From the NCBI GenBank assembly GCA_963812505.1, contig CAWEVM010000027.1:186001-250000 (forward strand): a stretch of DNA of 64,000 nucleotides, read 5' to 3'. Of the stretch, positions 50,647-59,943 are shown piece by piece. Positions within the stretch are counted from its first letter, which is position 1. Every line of letters starts with the position of its first letter. The DNA comes from JAMXLO01 sp963812505. GTDB lineage: Bacteria; Pseudomonadota; Alphaproteobacteria; Acetobacterales; Acetobacteraceae. Position numbers and translations under genes: made by a program. A model generated the notes under the pieces. It made no database searches and was not told the DNA's origin. It was given only the letters and a program-made list of their open reading frames with translations.

Positions 50647-51828
50647 ATGCTGTCAGTCACGCAGAACCTGATGCTGCCCACCGCAATCACCGGATCGTAT
50701 CCGCGTCCGCTGTGGTTCGATCTCAGCCTCGACGGACGATCGTTCAAGTCGGCGCTGGGAGAGTCGCTGTTCCGCGAACAGTACCTCGATGCCGTCGCGG
50801 CGGTCATCAACGCGCAGGAGGCAGCCGGTCTCGACATCGTCACTGATGGCGACAGCCGGTTCGATCTCGCGGTCGGTGGAAAGTCGTGGTTCTTCTATCC
50901 GATCGAGCGGATCCTCGGCGTCGAGGGTCATCGCGACACGTCACGCGGCTGGATGAGCCGGCACGGATTGCGGCCTGGCAAGATCCTGTGGGAGGTGCAG
51001 GAGGCGTATCAGCCCGGCGTGGTGAAGCACAAGCTGGAGCGTGGACCGCTGGAATACACCGCGATCTGGCAGGTGGCGCAGCGCATGTCTGATCGGCCGG
51101 TGAAGTTCGGCGCGATATGCGCGCCGGCGCTGGCCAGCATGCTGTGGAACGAGTTCTATCCTGACGACAAGCAGCTTGTGCTGGACCTGTGCGACATCAT
51201 GAACGCCGAGTTCCGCGAGATGGCGGATGCGGGGTGTCCGTTGATCCAGGTGGAGGAGCCACCGCATCACGGTCGTTCGTTGCGTCCCGACTGCACCGAG
51301 GCGGAGCTGGAGTTCCTGACCGAGGCGTTCAACCGTCAGCTTGTCGGGGTGAACGCGGAGATCTGGGTGCACACGTGCTGGGGCAATCCGAACCAGCAGC
51401 GGGTTTACTGGGAGGTGCCGAGCTACGAACGCGCCATGCCGTATCTGCTGCAACTGAATGGGGACGTGATCACGTTCGAATGCGCCAGCAGCGACGGGCG
51501 GGATCTGCACCTGTTCGGGAAGTACAAGACCGACAAGAAGATCGGGATCGGCGTGGTGAACCACTGCAATACGGTGGTGGAACCGCCCGAGTATGTGGCG
51601 GGGCTGATCCGTCGCGCGCTGGAGTTCATTCCGCCTGAGCGGCTGGTGATCACGACGGACTGCGGCTTCGGTCGCGAGGGGCTGAGCCGACGGATCGCGC
51701 ATTACAAGTGCGTCTCGATGGTGGAGGGCACCAATATCGTGCGGCGCGAGCTGGGGCTGCCGGAGGCACATGTGCGCGCAGCGGATCCCAAGCTGTATTT
51801 CGCGACTGTCGGCAGTGCTCAAGCGTGA
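50647..51828 (+). CDS. MetE-like (cobalamin-independent methionine synthase family) protein
   Basis: 393 residues, equivalent to the catalytic C-terminal half of MetE. Seen: LPTAITGSYPRPLWF, GLDIVTDGDSRFD, PLIQVEEPPHHG, zinc-type ligands in WVHTCWGN and ITTDCGFGREG. The N-terminal MetE half is absent, as in the MetE_2-type family, whose members act on varied methyl donors or are unassigned. ATG 50647 is chosen; GTG 50638 is an alternative. No riboswitch is visible upstream. Confidence 0.88.
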   Translation: MLSVTQNLMLPTAITGSYPRPLWFDLSLDGRSFKSALGESLFREQYLDAVAAVINAQEAAGLDIVTDGDSRFDLAVGGKSWFFYPIERILGVEGHRDTSRGWMSRHGLRPGKILWEVQEAYQPGVVKHKLERGPLEYTAIWQVAQRMSDRPVKFGAICAPALASMLWNEFYPDDKQLVLDLCDIMNAEFREMADAGCPLIQVEEPPHHGRSLRPDCTEAELEFLTEAFNRQLVGVNAEIWVHTCWGNPNQQRVYWEVPSYERAMPYLLQLNGDVITFECASSDGRDLHLFGKYKTDKKIGIGVVNHCNTVVEPPEYVAGLIRRALEFIPPERLVITTDCGFGREGLSRRIAHYKCVSMVEGTNIVRRELGLPEAHVRAADPKLYFATVGSAQA

Positions 51829-51832
51829 CCGA

Positions 51833-51866
51833 GCTTGCTTCGTCGCTTCGCTTCTCGCAATGACAG
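51833..51866 (+). repeat. Dispersed repeat copy 1
   Basis: CTTGCTTCGTCGCTTCGCTT followed by CTCGCAATGACA, immediately before the CMD gene. A near copy in the same orientation follows the GFA gene at 52883-52914. Such units are common intergenic repeats of high-GC bacteria. Confidence 0.55.
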
Positions 51867-51885
51867 CACAATAAGGGAGCCAACC

Positions 51886-52431
51886 ATGGCAAGACTCTCC
51901 TACATCACCAGCAAGGACCAGGTCCCGGCGAAGGATCACGCTGCGTTCGATGGGATCGTTGCGAGCCGCGGCTCGGTGCACGGGCCGTTCACCATGTTCC
52001 TGCACTCGCCGGAGATCGCCGGCCGTGTTGCGCATCTCGGCGCGTATGTTCGCTTTGAAGGTTCGCTCGATATGCGGGTGCGAGTGCTCGCGGCGATGAC
52101 GGTCGCGCGGGAATATGAGGCGATGTATGTGTGGGGGGCGCAGAGCGGTGGTGCGCGACGGCTCGGTGTGGCGGAAGCCACCATCACCGCGATCCGCGAG
52201 AACCACTCGCGCGGCATCCCGGCCGAGGATGCGCAGATCGTCGATTTCACCCGCCAACTGCTGCGCAAGCATCGGGTCGATGACGCGACGGCGAGTGCGA
52301 TGCGCAAGCAATTCGGCGACGATGAGTTTATCCAACTCACCGGTGCGATCGGCTACTATGCCATGCTGTGCATGACGGTGAATGCCTGCGAACTGGAACC
52401 GGCGGAAGGCGCCGAAGTCCTGAAGGTTTAA
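51886..52431 (+). CDS. Carboxymuconolactone decarboxylase-like protein
   Basis: 181 residues, AhpD-like helical fold. Landmarks VHGPFTMFLHSPEIAGRVAHLG, AMTVAREYEAMYVWGAQSGG (given as landmarks) and FTRQLLRKHRVDD. The AhpD CxxC is absent, as in many CMD subgroups that are not disulfide reductases. Function unknown. GGGAG upstream of ATG 51886. 23 nt before the GFA gene. Confidence 0.85.
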   Translation: MARLSYITSKDQVPAKDHAAFDGIVASRGSVHGPFTMFLHSPEIAGRVAHLGAYVRFEGSLDMRVRVLAAMTVAREYEAMYVWGAQSGGARRLGVAEATITAIRENHSRGIPAEDAQIVDFTRQLLRKHRVDDATASAMRKQFGDDEFIQLTGAIGYYAMLCMTVNACELEPAEGAEVLKV

Positions 52432-52454
52432 CAGAAGCCAATTGGAGCCACGAG

Positions 52455-52841
52455 ATGCTTGCGAGCTATGAGGGCGGTTGCCACTGCGGCCAGGTGAGGT
52501 TTCGCGTTCAGGGCGACCTGGACGATGTCACGGTGTGCAACTGTTCGGTCTGCACGATGAAGGGGATCGTGCACATGATGGTGCCCCTGGAGCAGTTCGA
52601 GCTGCTGCGCGGGGCGGACGCGATTGCCACCTACACGTTCGGCACCGGCGTGGCGAAACACACATTCTGCCGGCATTGCGGCATCCACTCGTTCTATACG
52701 CCGCGGTCGAACCCTGATGGCGTCAGCGTGAACGTGCGATGCCTAGAGGGTGTGGACATTGCCGGCCTACATCCGAGCCTGTTCGACGGGCTGCATTGGG
52801 AGGAATTCATGGCAGCCCGCCGAACGGCCGAGAACACTTGA
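52455..52841 (+). CDS. GFA family protein (glutathione-dependent formaldehyde-activating fold)
   Basis: 128 residues with all zinc-binding Cys groups: EGGCHCGQVRF, CNCSVCTMKG, FCRHCGIHSFY. Family members bind zinc and some catalyse S-hydroxymethylglutathione formation; most are uncharacterised. ATG 52455; ends in a hairpin gap shared with the convergent amidohydrolase. Confidence 0.92.
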   Translation: MLASYEGGCHCGQVRFRVQGDLDDVTVCNCSVCTMKGIVHMMVPLEQFELLRGADAIATYTFGTGVAKHTFCRHCGIHSFYTPRSNPDGVSVNVRCLEGVDIAGLHPSLFDGLHWEEFMAARRTAENT

Positions 52842-52857
52842 GTTCCGGTCTTTTCAA

Positions 52858-52908
52858 TGCGAGGAGCGCAATCACGACGGGAATTGCTTCGTCGCTGCGC
52901 TCCTCGCA
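52858..52908. terminator. 13-bp perfect inverted repeat between convergent genes
   Basis: TGCGAGGAGCGCA (52858-52870) and TGCGCTCCTCGCA (52896-52908) are exact reverse complements with a 25-base loop. They lie between the GFA stop (52841) and the amidohydrolase stop (52916). The right arm belongs to the dispersed repeat also found at 51833-51866. It could act as a bidirectional terminator, but no T-run is present. Confidence 0.55.
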
Positions 52909-52915
52909 AAGACAG

Positions 52916-54064
52916 TTAGTTCAGACCGTAGAGCCGCGCGACGTTGTCGCAGACGATCTTGCGGCGAACTGTCGGCGTGAACGCTGCGAGATTCTCGGCG
53001 AGCACGTTGTGCGAGTCGGGCCATAGCGAGTCTGGGTGCGGATAGTCCGAACCCCACATGATATTGTCCTCGCCGATCAGCGGCACGATCGGTTCCAGGA
53101 ACTTGTCCTGCTGGTAGGTGACGTAGCCCTGGCGGCGGAAGTAGTCGCTGGGCTTCATCTTGAAGCCGAGACTGCGGGCGCGGTCATGATACTCGGTGTC
53201 GAGGCGGTCGAAAATGTACGGCAGCCAGGTCACGCCTGATTCGCCGAGAACGAAGTTGAAGTCTGGGTATTTCTCGCAGGCGCCGGAGGCGAGGAGAGAC
53301 ACCAGGACCTCCATCGTGTCGGTCTGGAACAGAGCCGAGCGCACCAAGCGGTACTGAATCGCGTATTCCTTTTCCATCTCGGGTGTGTCGGGCGCGCGCG
53401 CTGCCTTGAAGCCGGTGGAATGGAACGAGATCGGGAAGTGGCATTCGGCGCTCGCCTCCCATAGCGCGTACCAGTCGTGGTGCCACAGCGGGATGCCCAT
53501 GCGCTTGAACGCGAGATCGCCGCCGCGCAGACCCATCTTGGCGCAACGCCGCACCTCGGCTGCCGCCGATTTGGGATCGCTGTTCGGCACGATCGCCAGC
53601 GGGAACACACGGTTGGGATCGGCCTTGCGGGCGAAGTCGGCCACCCAGTCGTTGTACACAGAGTCGGCCCAGTCGCGCATTGTCGTATCGGCGATCATCT
53701 CGTTGATCATGAGGCAGCCGTACACCACCTCGGCCGCGACGCCATCCTTGTCGAGATCGGTGATGCGGGTTTCCGGCGTCGTTGGACGCGGCTTGGCGCC
53801 GCGGCGATAGTCCCATTCGAAACCAGCGTCCTTCATTTCATCGACGTGGTGGAACGTGCCCTTCTGATATTTGAGGAAGCCGGGGCCGACGCCGTTCCAC
53901 ATTCCCTTGTCCTGGCCATCGACGACCCAGTGCAGCCCATCGTCGCGCTCCTCGGTGCGCGGCGCAGTGTCGCGCCATTGTTTGGGTGCCTGCTCGGACC
54001 AGAGATCGGGTGGACAGTAGGTGAGATCGATGTGGTTGTCGGCGGATATCAGTTTTTCCTGCAT
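52916..54064 (-). CDS. Amidohydrolase 2 family metal-dependent hydrolase
   Basis: 382 residues of the ACMSD/amidohydrolase-2 type. Metal-site landmarks: SADNHIDL at the N-terminus, FPISFHSTGF (His), FVLGESGVTWLPYIFDR and MWGSDYPHPDSLWP (Asp). Usually decarboxylases or hydrolases of aromatic or dicarboxylic acids; the substrate is unknown. ATG 54064 has GAGGAG upstream (minus strand). Confidence 0.9.
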   Translation of the reverse strand: MQEKLISADNHIDLTYCPPDLWSEQAPKQWRDTAPRTEERDDGLHWVVDGQDKGMWNGVGPGFLKYQKGTFHHVDEMKDAGFEWDYRRGAKPRPTTPETRITDLDKDGVAAEVVYGCLMINEMIADTTMRDWADSVYNDWVADFARKADPNRVFPLAIVPNSDPKSAAAEVRRCAKMGLRGGDLAFKRMGIPLWHHDWYALWEASAECHFPISFHSTGFKAARAPDTPEMEKEYAIQYRLVRSALFQTDTMEVLVSLLASGACEKYPDFNFVLGESGVTWLPYIFDRLDTEYHDRARSLGFKMKPSDYFRRQGYVTYQQDKFLEPIVPLIGEDNIMWGSDYPHPDSLWPDSHNVLAENLAAFTPTVRRKIVCDNVARLYGLN

Positions 54065-54243
54065 GGGACGCTCCTCGGTTGCCGCAAAGGTGGATATCGT
54101 CGGAGACATCTCAGGCTAGTCCCGCAGGTTGTGGATGTGAAGCTGTGCCCTTTGGGACAGCTTGAGTGACGGCACGCGTCGTTGCAGACTTTGATGGCCG
54201 GCACGCGCCATAATCTGGAACATCCCGGCCGGAGGTACCGCAC

Positions 54244-55095
54244 ATGCTGAATACGACATCGCTCCTGGCAGATGAACTCGGTCAGAGGCTCTCTGGCGTC
54301 TTCCTACGCAGTTTTGGCAGCGGCGACCCCCGGATCGCGGCCGAGCTCGACGAAGCGGGTCGGCTTGTCATTGAACAACTCGCCACCAGCGATGCGCTGT
54401 ATCATAGCGCGGAACACACAGCGCTCGTGACATTGGTGGCGCAGGATATTCTACGTGGGCTTCGCCTGAGGCAGGACATAACACCTGACGATTGGCTGCA
54501 CTTCATCATTGGGGCGCTTGCGCACGATGTCGGATATCTGCGCGACGTCTGTGCTGGGGACAGCGGCGAACGGCAGGTCATCGATGACGCCGGCAATACA
54601 GTGGTTTTGCCGCGTGGCGCCTCAGACGCGTTCCTGGCGCCTTACCATGTTTATCGTTCGAAGAGCGTGGTCCTCAGACGCTTTGCCGGTCATCCCATGA
54701 TCGACGGCGAGCGCATCGCCAGGGCAATCGAACTCACGCGCTTCCCGATCCCGAACGACGAGGATTACGCCGAGACCGACACCGAGGCAGGTTTGTTGCG
54801 CGCGGCCGACCTTATCGGACAACTGGCGGATCCGCTGTATCCGCGCAAGCTCAATGCGCTGTTCCATGAGTTCGCGGAAATAGGGATCAATGAGAAACTG
54901 GGTTATGCCACGCCAGCGGACTTGGCCGAGCAGTACCCTCGGTTCTTCTGGAACAAGGTTGAGCCGTACATCGGCGATGCAATTCGATACCTCGAATTGA
55001 CGATGGAAGGTCGCCAGTGGGTGGCACAGCTTTACAGCAACGTGTTCGCCATCGAGCATCGGCGGCAGCATATGGGGCCGCAGGTTGGAGGTTGA
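54244..55095 (+). CDS. HD-domain phosphohydrolase-like protein
   Basis: 283 residues; HD signature spread as LYHSAEHTALV, then FIIGALAHDVGYLRD (HD pair) and a C-terminal ELTRFPIP / RAADLIGQLADPLYPRKL (Asp). Resembles stand-alone HD hydrolases acting on nucleotides or cyclic nucleotides; specificity unknown. Convergent with metX, with a 28-base gap. Confidence 0.85.
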   Translation: MLNTTSLLADELGQRLSGVFLRSFGSGDPRIAAELDEAGRLVIEQLATSDALYHSAEHTALVTLVAQDILRGLRLRQDITPDDWLHFIIGALAHDVGYLRDVCAGDSGERQVIDDAGNTVVLPRGASDAFLAPYHVYRSKSVVLRRFAGHPMIDGERIARAIELTRFPIPNDEDYAETDTEAGLLRAADLIGQLADPLYPRKLNALFHEFAEIGINEKLGYATPADLAEQYPRFFWNKVEPYIGDAIRYLELTMEGRQWVAQLYSNVFAIEHRRQHMGPQVGG

Positions 55096-55123
55096 CGAGG
55101 ACCCAACCTTGCGGGGTCCTGCG

Positions 55124-56284
55124 CTACCCCTCGAGCCCCGCATGCACCGCGCATCCCGCCAGGAACCCTGCCAATGTGCGGTGGAAATCCGGCTCGTCCA
55201 GCAGGAAAGCGTCGTGCCCCTTGTCGGTGGGGATTTCGACGAACGACACGTTCGCCCCAGCGCGGTTCAGTGCACGCGCGATCGTGCGGCTTTCGGCTGT
55301 CGGGAACAGCCAGTCCGAGGTGAACGACACGAGCAGGAACCGCGTCTTCGTCCCGCGGAACGCGTTCGCCACATCGCCCTGATAGTCGGCCGCCAGGTCG
55401 AAGTAGTCCATCGCCCGGGTGATGGTCAGATAGGAGTTCGCGTCGAACCGCTGCACGAAGGTGGAGCCCTGGTGGCGCAGATAGCTCTCCACCTCGAACA
55501 TCTCGCCGAACAGTCCGATTGCCTCGCTGGGATCCTTTGGCGCGTTCTGCAGACGCCGGCCGAATTTGCGGGTCAGCGCCTCTTCCGACAGATAGGTGAT
55601 GTGCGCGCACATGCGGGCCACCGCCAGGCCGCGCGCCGGGATCCGCCCGGTTGTCCAGTAGCGGCCACCCAGCCAGTCCGGATCGGCGAAGATCGCCTGC
55701 CGCCCGACCTCGTGGAATGCGATGTTCTGCGCCGAATGATAGGCCGCACCGGCGATCGGCAGCGCGGCGAACACGGCGTCGGGGTAGCTCGCCGCCCACT
55801 GCAGCGCCTGCATCGCACCCATCGAGCCGCCCATCACCGCGAACAGCCGCGTGATGCCGAGGTGGTCGATCAGCATCTTCTGCGCGCGGACCATGTCCTG
55901 GATGGTGACCGGCGGGAAGTCAGTGCCCCAGGGACCGACCTCGTCGTCGCGCAGGCTGCGCGGGCCCGTCGAGCCCATGCAGCCACCCAGCACGTTGGCG
56001 CAGATGACGAAGTATCGATCGGTGTCGAGTGGCCGCCCGGAACCGACAACGATGTCCCACCAGCCCTCTTTGCCGGTGACCGGATGCGTCTCGGCGACAT
56101 ACTGATCGCCGGTCAGCGCATGGCAGACCAGCACGGCGTTGGAGCGCGCCGCATTCAGCGTGCCATAGGTGCGGTACGCCACGGTCATACGCGACAGCCG
56201 CGCGCCGCAGTCCAGCGTCATCCCCTCGGCGAAAGTGACGCTAGGGCTGTGTTCGGTGGCGGCGAGTGCGATCGACGTATCCAT
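55124..56284 (-). CDS. metX: Homoserine O-acyltransferase MetX
   Basis: Alpha/beta-hydrolase-fold enzyme that acylates homoserine. 386 residues. Nucleophile elbow VMGGSMGAMQALQWA, the LVCHALTGDQY oxyanion region, YLTITRAMDYFD, and Asp/His in FTSDWLFP and DKGHDAFLLD. MetX proteins may use acetyl- or succinyl-CoA; a partner MetZ (succinyl type) in the same window hints at succinyl but does not prove it. No SAM-II element was found in its leader. Divergent from the chorismate mutase operon. Confidence 0.95.
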   Translation of the reverse strand: MDTSIALAATEHSPSVTFAEGMTLDCGARLSRMTVAYRTYGTLNAARSNAVLVCHALTGDQYVAETHPVTGKEGWWDIVVGSGRPLDTDRYFVICANVLGGCMGSTGPRSLRDDEVGPWGTDFPPVTIQDMVRAQKMLIDHLGITRLFAVMGGSMGAMQALQWAASYPDAVFAALPIAGAAYHSAQNIAFHEVGRQAIFADPDWLGGRYWTTGRIPARGLAVARMCAHITYLSEEALTRKFGRRLQNAPKDPSEAIGLFGEMFEVESYLRHQGSTFVQRFDANSYLTITRAMDYFDLAADYQGDVANAFRGTKTRFLLVSFTSDWLFPTAESRTIARALNRAGANVSFVEIPTDKGHDAFLLDEPDFHRTLAGFLAGCAVHAGLEG

Positions 56285-56394
56285 CCTGCATTTGCATAGG
56301 ACGGGTTCCGGCCGGTCGCAACTGGTGGGGCGGCTCCTGTTTGCACACCAGCCTGCTTCGGCTATCTGTTCCGCCCCTCGACCGGCCCAGGATC

Positions 56395-57309
56395 ATGCCC
56401 CGTTCTGCTCATCTCGACGCGCCGTCCGCTCCCGCCGCCACGGCGGAGGAACCACCACCGCAGGATGGCTGGCCTGGCGGCCTCGCTGCGCTGCGCGCCG
56501 AACTCGATCGGATTGACGATGCGCTGCATGCGCTGCTGAGGCAGCGCGCGGGAGTGGTGGAGCGGGTGGCGCGCTCTGGCAAACGTGGCGCCTATCGCCC
56601 AGGCCGCGAGGCCGCGATGCTCCGGCGCCTGCTGCGACAGCACAGCGGCACGCTGCCCGCGCAGGCGATCGTGCGTATCTGGCGCGAGCTGCTCGCCGGG
56701 ACCACGGCAATGCAAGGCCCTTTCACTGTGGCTCTGTGCGAGCCGGGCGACGGGGCCGCCTATACCCAGGCCGCACGCGAACATTTCGGCGCGCTGACGC
56801 CGCTGCGCGCCTATGGCAGGCCGATCCAGGCTCTGGCCGATGTCAGCAGCGGTACCGCGGCGGTGGCCGTGCTCCCGATGCCGTCGGGTAGCGATGCGAC
56901 GGGCGGCGCGTGGTGGACCGCGCTGCTCCGGGATTACACGGGGCGCCTCCACGTGGTGGCGCGGCTGCCGTTCTGGGCGCCTCGCCCCGAAGGCGCGCCT
57001 ACCGTGCAGGCACTTGTGGTCGCCGCGACGGAACCGGACCCCAGCGGGTGTGATCGCTCGGTGCTGGGCTTGGAGCTTAATCAAGACGTCAGCCGCGCGC
57101 GGCTCACTGCGGCGCTCACGTCGGCAGGCCTCGCGCCGGGCGAGGTTGTCTTGCACCGGGAACCGGGTGCGCAGGTCGCCTATGCCATGGCGGATGTCGA
57201 TGGCTTCCTGGCCGACGATGATCCTCGGCTCGACGCGCTGGATGCGGTGCTGCGCCGGCCAGTGGTGGTCGGCGCCTACGCAATCCCGGAAACCGGAGCA
57301 GCCGCATGA
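56395..57309 (+). CDS. AroQ-type chorismate mutase with C-terminal prephenate-dehydratase-like remnant
   Basis: 304 residues. N-terminal helical chorismate mutase (LAALRAELDRIDDALHALLR, then REAAMLRRLL). The ~190 residues following (GPFTVALCEPGDG to FLADDDPRLDALDAVL) resemble the layout of a degenerate prephenate dehydratase/ACT region but lack its TRF catalytic motif. Likely only mutase activity. ATG 56395; stop overlaps hisC ATG (ATGA). First gene of the chorismate mutase-hisC-tyrC operon. Confidence 0.87.
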   Translation: MPRSAHLDAPSAPAATAEEPPPQDGWPGGLAALRAELDRIDDALHALLRQRAGVVERVARSGKRGAYRPGREAAMLRRLLRQHSGTLPAQAIVRIWRELLAGTTAMQGPFTVALCEPGDGAAYTQAAREHFGALTPLRAYGRPIQALADVSSGTAAVAVLPMPSGSDATGGAWWTALLRDYTGRLHVVARLPFWAPRPEGAPTVQALVVAATEPDPSGCDRSVLGLELNQDVSRARLTAALTSAGLAPGEVVLHREPGAQVAYAMADVDGFLADDDPRLDALDAVLRRPVVVGAYAIPETGAAA

Positions 57310-58400
57310 CCGCGCCTCGTCCGCGTCCCGAAGTCCTCGACATCTCTCCGTATGTCGGGGGCGAGTCCAGCGTGCCCGGGATCAACCGGGTGTTGAAGCT
57401 GTCGTCCAACGAGGGCGCGTTCGGCGTGCCGCCTGGCGCGCAGGAGGCATACAAGCGTGCGGCGGAGGAACTGCATCGCTACCCGGATGGCGATGCCACC
57501 GAACTGCGTCGCGCGATCGGCGCTCGGTTCAAGCTGGACCCGGCGCGGATCGTCTGCGGGGCGGGGTCGGATGACCTGATCTACCAGCTCTGCCTTGCCT
57601 ACGGCGGCCACGGCCGCGACATCGTCATGAGCGCGCATGGCTTCGCGATCTACTTCATCGCTGGCACCTATGCCGGCAGCCGGGTGATCAAGACGCCGGA
57701 GCGCGACCTGACCGCGGATGTCGATGCCATGCTGGCGGCGGTGTCGCCGACGACGCGGCTGGTGTTCCTCGCCAACCCGAACAATCCGACCGGCAGCATG
57801 CTGCCGTATGCGGAGGTGGCTCGACTACGCGCCGGTCTGCCGCCAGAGGTGCTGCTGGTGCTCGACGCCGCGTATGCCGAGTACATCGAGCGACCGGACT
57901 ACGATCCTGGCGTCCGGCTGGTCGACGCCGGCGACAACACCGTGATGTTGCGGACGTTCTCCAAGATTTTCGGCCTGGGGGGCATGCGGATCGGTTGGGC
58001 ATACGGGCCGCCCGCAGTGATCGATGTGCTCAACCGGGTCCGCGAGCCGTTCAACGTGTCGATCGCTTCACAGGCGGCGGCGATTGCGGCGCTGGCGGAG
58101 CCGGGCTGGGTGGAGAAGGGCCGCGCGCACAACGCCGAGTACCGGCCGAAGCTGGCGGCGGGCCTGACGGCGGCGGGGGTCAGGGTCTGGCCGTCGGAGG
58201 GCAATTTCGTGCTGGCCGACTTCGCGACGCCGGAGCGCGCCAAGGCGGCGGATGGGTTCATGCGCTCGCGTGGCGTGATTGCCCGCCCAGTTGGCGGCTA
58301 TGGCCTGCCACACTGCCTGCGCATCACTGTCGGCACCGCGGAAGAGGTGGACATCGTCATCGCCACCGTGACGGAGTTCATGTCCCGGGGGCAGGCGTAG
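57306..58400 (+). CDS. hisC: Histidinol-phosphate / aromatic aminotransferase
   Basis: 364-residue fold-type I PLP enzyme. LSSNEGAFGVPP at the N-terminus, PNNPTGSMLP, DAAYAEYI, the Schiff-base Lys in RTFSKIFGLGGMRIGW, and Arg in LRITVG. In this operon it probably serves both histidine and aromatic amino acid transamination. Overlaps its upstream neighbour by 4 nt; 2 nt to tyrC. Confidence 0.95.
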   Translation: MTAPRPRPEVLDISPYVGGESSVPGINRVLKLSSNEGAFGVPPGAQEAYKRAAEELHRYPDGDATELRRAIGARFKLDPARIVCGAGSDDLIYQLCLAYGGHGRDIVMSAHGFAIYFIAGTYAGSRVIKTPERDLTADVDAMLAAVSPTTRLVFLANPNNPTGSMLPYAEVARLRAGLPPEVLLVLDAAYAEYIERPDYDPGVRLVDAGDNTVMLRTFSKIFGLGGMRIGWAYGPPAVIDVLNRVREPFNVSIASQAAAIAALAEPGWVEKGRAHNAEYRPKLAAGLTAAGVRVWPSEGNFVLADFATPERAKAADGFMRSRGVIARPVGGYGLPHCLRITVGTAEEVDIVIATVTEFMSRGQA

Positions 58401-58402
58401 GC

Positions 58403-59290
58403 ATGTCTGAACCGCTGTTCCGGCGCCTGGCGCTGATCGGCATCGGCCTGATCGGCAGTTCCGTGGCTCGCATTGCGCGCGAGCGCGGTGACCTCGCGGC
58501 CGAGGTGGTGGTGACGGCGCGGACGGCGAAGACATTGGAGCGGGTGCGGGAGCTGGGTTTTGCCGACCGGATCGAGGCGGATCCCGCGTGCGCGGTGGCT
58601 GGCGCCGACTGCGTGATGCTGTGCGCGCCGGTCGGAGCGTTCGCCGACATTGCCGCCGCGATCGCGCCGCGGCTTGAGGCGGGAGCGGTGTTGACCGATG
58701 TGGGTTCGACCAAGCAGTCGGTGATCCGCGACGTGGGGCCGCTGGTGCCAGCGGGCGTGCATTTCGTGCCGGCGCATCCGGTCGCCGGGACCGAGTATTC
58801 AGGGCCGGATGCTGGGTTCACGTCGCTGTTCGAGGGCCGCTGGACATTGCTGACCCCGCCGCCCGGAACGGATGAGGCGGCGGTGGCCCGGGTGGAGGAA
58901 TTCTGGCGGCGCTGCGGGTCGATGGTGCAGCGGATGGAGCCGGGGCATCACGACCGGGTGCTGGCGATCGTTTCGCACCTGCCGCACCTGATTGCGTTCA
59001 CCATCTGCGGCACCGCCGACGATCTCGCCGACGAGAGCCGGCAGGCGGTGCTGCAGTTCGCCGCGTCGGGGTTCCGCGACTTCACCCGGATCGCGGCGAG
59101 CGATCCGGTGATGTGGCGGGACATTTTTCTCAATAACCGCGAGGCGCTGCTGGAGATGCTCGCCCGGTTCGTCGAGGACGCGCAGGCGATGTCGCGCGCC
59201 GTGCGCTGGGGGGACGCCGAGTATATCGAGGACAAGGTGGAACGGGGACGGAAGATCAGGCGGAGTTTGATCGAGTTGAACCAGGCGTGA
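58403..59290 (+). CDS. tyrC: Prephenate/arogenate dehydrogenase
   Basis: 295 residues. NAD(P)-binding IGIGLIGSSVARIA, TDVGSTKQSV, the catalytic/His region HFVPAHPVAGTEYSG, and VSHLPHLIAF. Converts prephenate or arogenate toward tyrosine. ATG 58403 follows hisC by 2 nt; the much longer frame beginning at 57995 is an overlap artefact. Last gene of the operon. Confidence 0.94.
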   Translation: MSEPLFRRLALIGIGLIGSSVARIARERGDLAAEVVVTARTAKTLERVRELGFADRIEADPACAVAGADCVMLCAPVGAFADIAAAIAPRLEAGAVLTDVGSTKQSVIRDVGPLVPAGVHFVPAHPVAGTEYSGPDAGFTSLFEGRWTLLTPPPGTDEAAVARVEEFWRRCGSMVQRMEPGHHDRVLAIVSHLPHLIAFTICGTADDLADESRQAVLQFAASGFRDFTRIAASDPVMWRDIFLNNREALLEMLARFVEDAQAMSRAVRWGDAEYIEDKVERGRKIRRSLIELNQA

Positions 59291-59312
59291 GTTTCGCGGT
59301 CATCCTCTCGCG

Positions 59313-59600
59313 TCAGCCTGGCGAGTGACAAAGGCAAGCCTCCGGACGCCGGCTTGATTCCTGCATCCCACGGAGTATTGCCGCAACGTCCAGTGCGATC
59401 TGTTCGAACTGATGTAGCTGCAGCTCTTGCCTCGGCGGGTCTGATAGCCTGCTCTTAGCGGCAATGATGACTGCGCAGATCGCCTGATCATCATGGAGGC
59501 AGTCCAGTGCAGTTCGACGTGAGTGCTCGCTCTGCCCTGCATCACAAGCCGGGATGGCCAGGAGCAGCACCGCGACGATGCACAGCCTTAAGAGCTCCAT
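59313..59600 (-). CDS. Putative small lipoprotein
   Basis: 95 residues with a lipoprotein signal (MELLRLCIVAVLLLAIPAC, lipobox IPAC). The mature part has three more Cys and no recognised domain. ATG at 59600 is chosen because it directly begins the signal. Convergent with tyrC. Could be spurious. Confidence 0.5.
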   Translation of the reverse strand: MELLRLCIVAVLLLAIPACDAGQSEHSRRTALDCLHDDQAICAVIIAAKSRLSDPPRQELQLHQFEQIALDVAAILRGMQESSRRPEACLCHSPG

Positions 59601-59943
59601 TTTGGAATCCCGTAGCCAGGGCCAAGATTTCTGTTGAATGGGTGCCCAACAGCGCGACTTCATTGACGATCGAGTGTCGCAGAGAGAAGCTCGTGATTTG
59701 TTAATGAGCCGCGCGTAGGGACGAAAGCCCACCACGTTCCTATCGCGACGGCACCAAAGCGAACGATTGAGAAATCCGCTGAACGATAGAGATCGTTAAC
59801 CATTGTTCGCCATCATCTCCGCCAGCGGGACGGCGCTCGCACCTCTGGCTGATTCCGGAGGCGTCGACACGGTCACGAAGGGGCGGCGGCGTGGAATTCA
59901 CTGTGGTCGGATTCACCAGATCTGCGGGGGGCTGAGGACCGGA
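59601..59943. other. Intergenic region, no gene recognised
   Basis: 343 bases between the putative lipoprotein and the next lipoprotein gene. Probably holds divergent promoters; A/T-richer near 59755-59810. No conserved site recognised. Confidence 0.5.

Noticed and set aside
56285..56394. SAM riboswitch in the metX leader
   Set aside because: No GCTAAA-AGG or GATTTG elements are present on the minus strand in the short divergent gap.
57995..58402. Upstream extension of tyrC
   Set aside because: Overlaps hisC out of frame; the Rossmann motif starts right after 58403.
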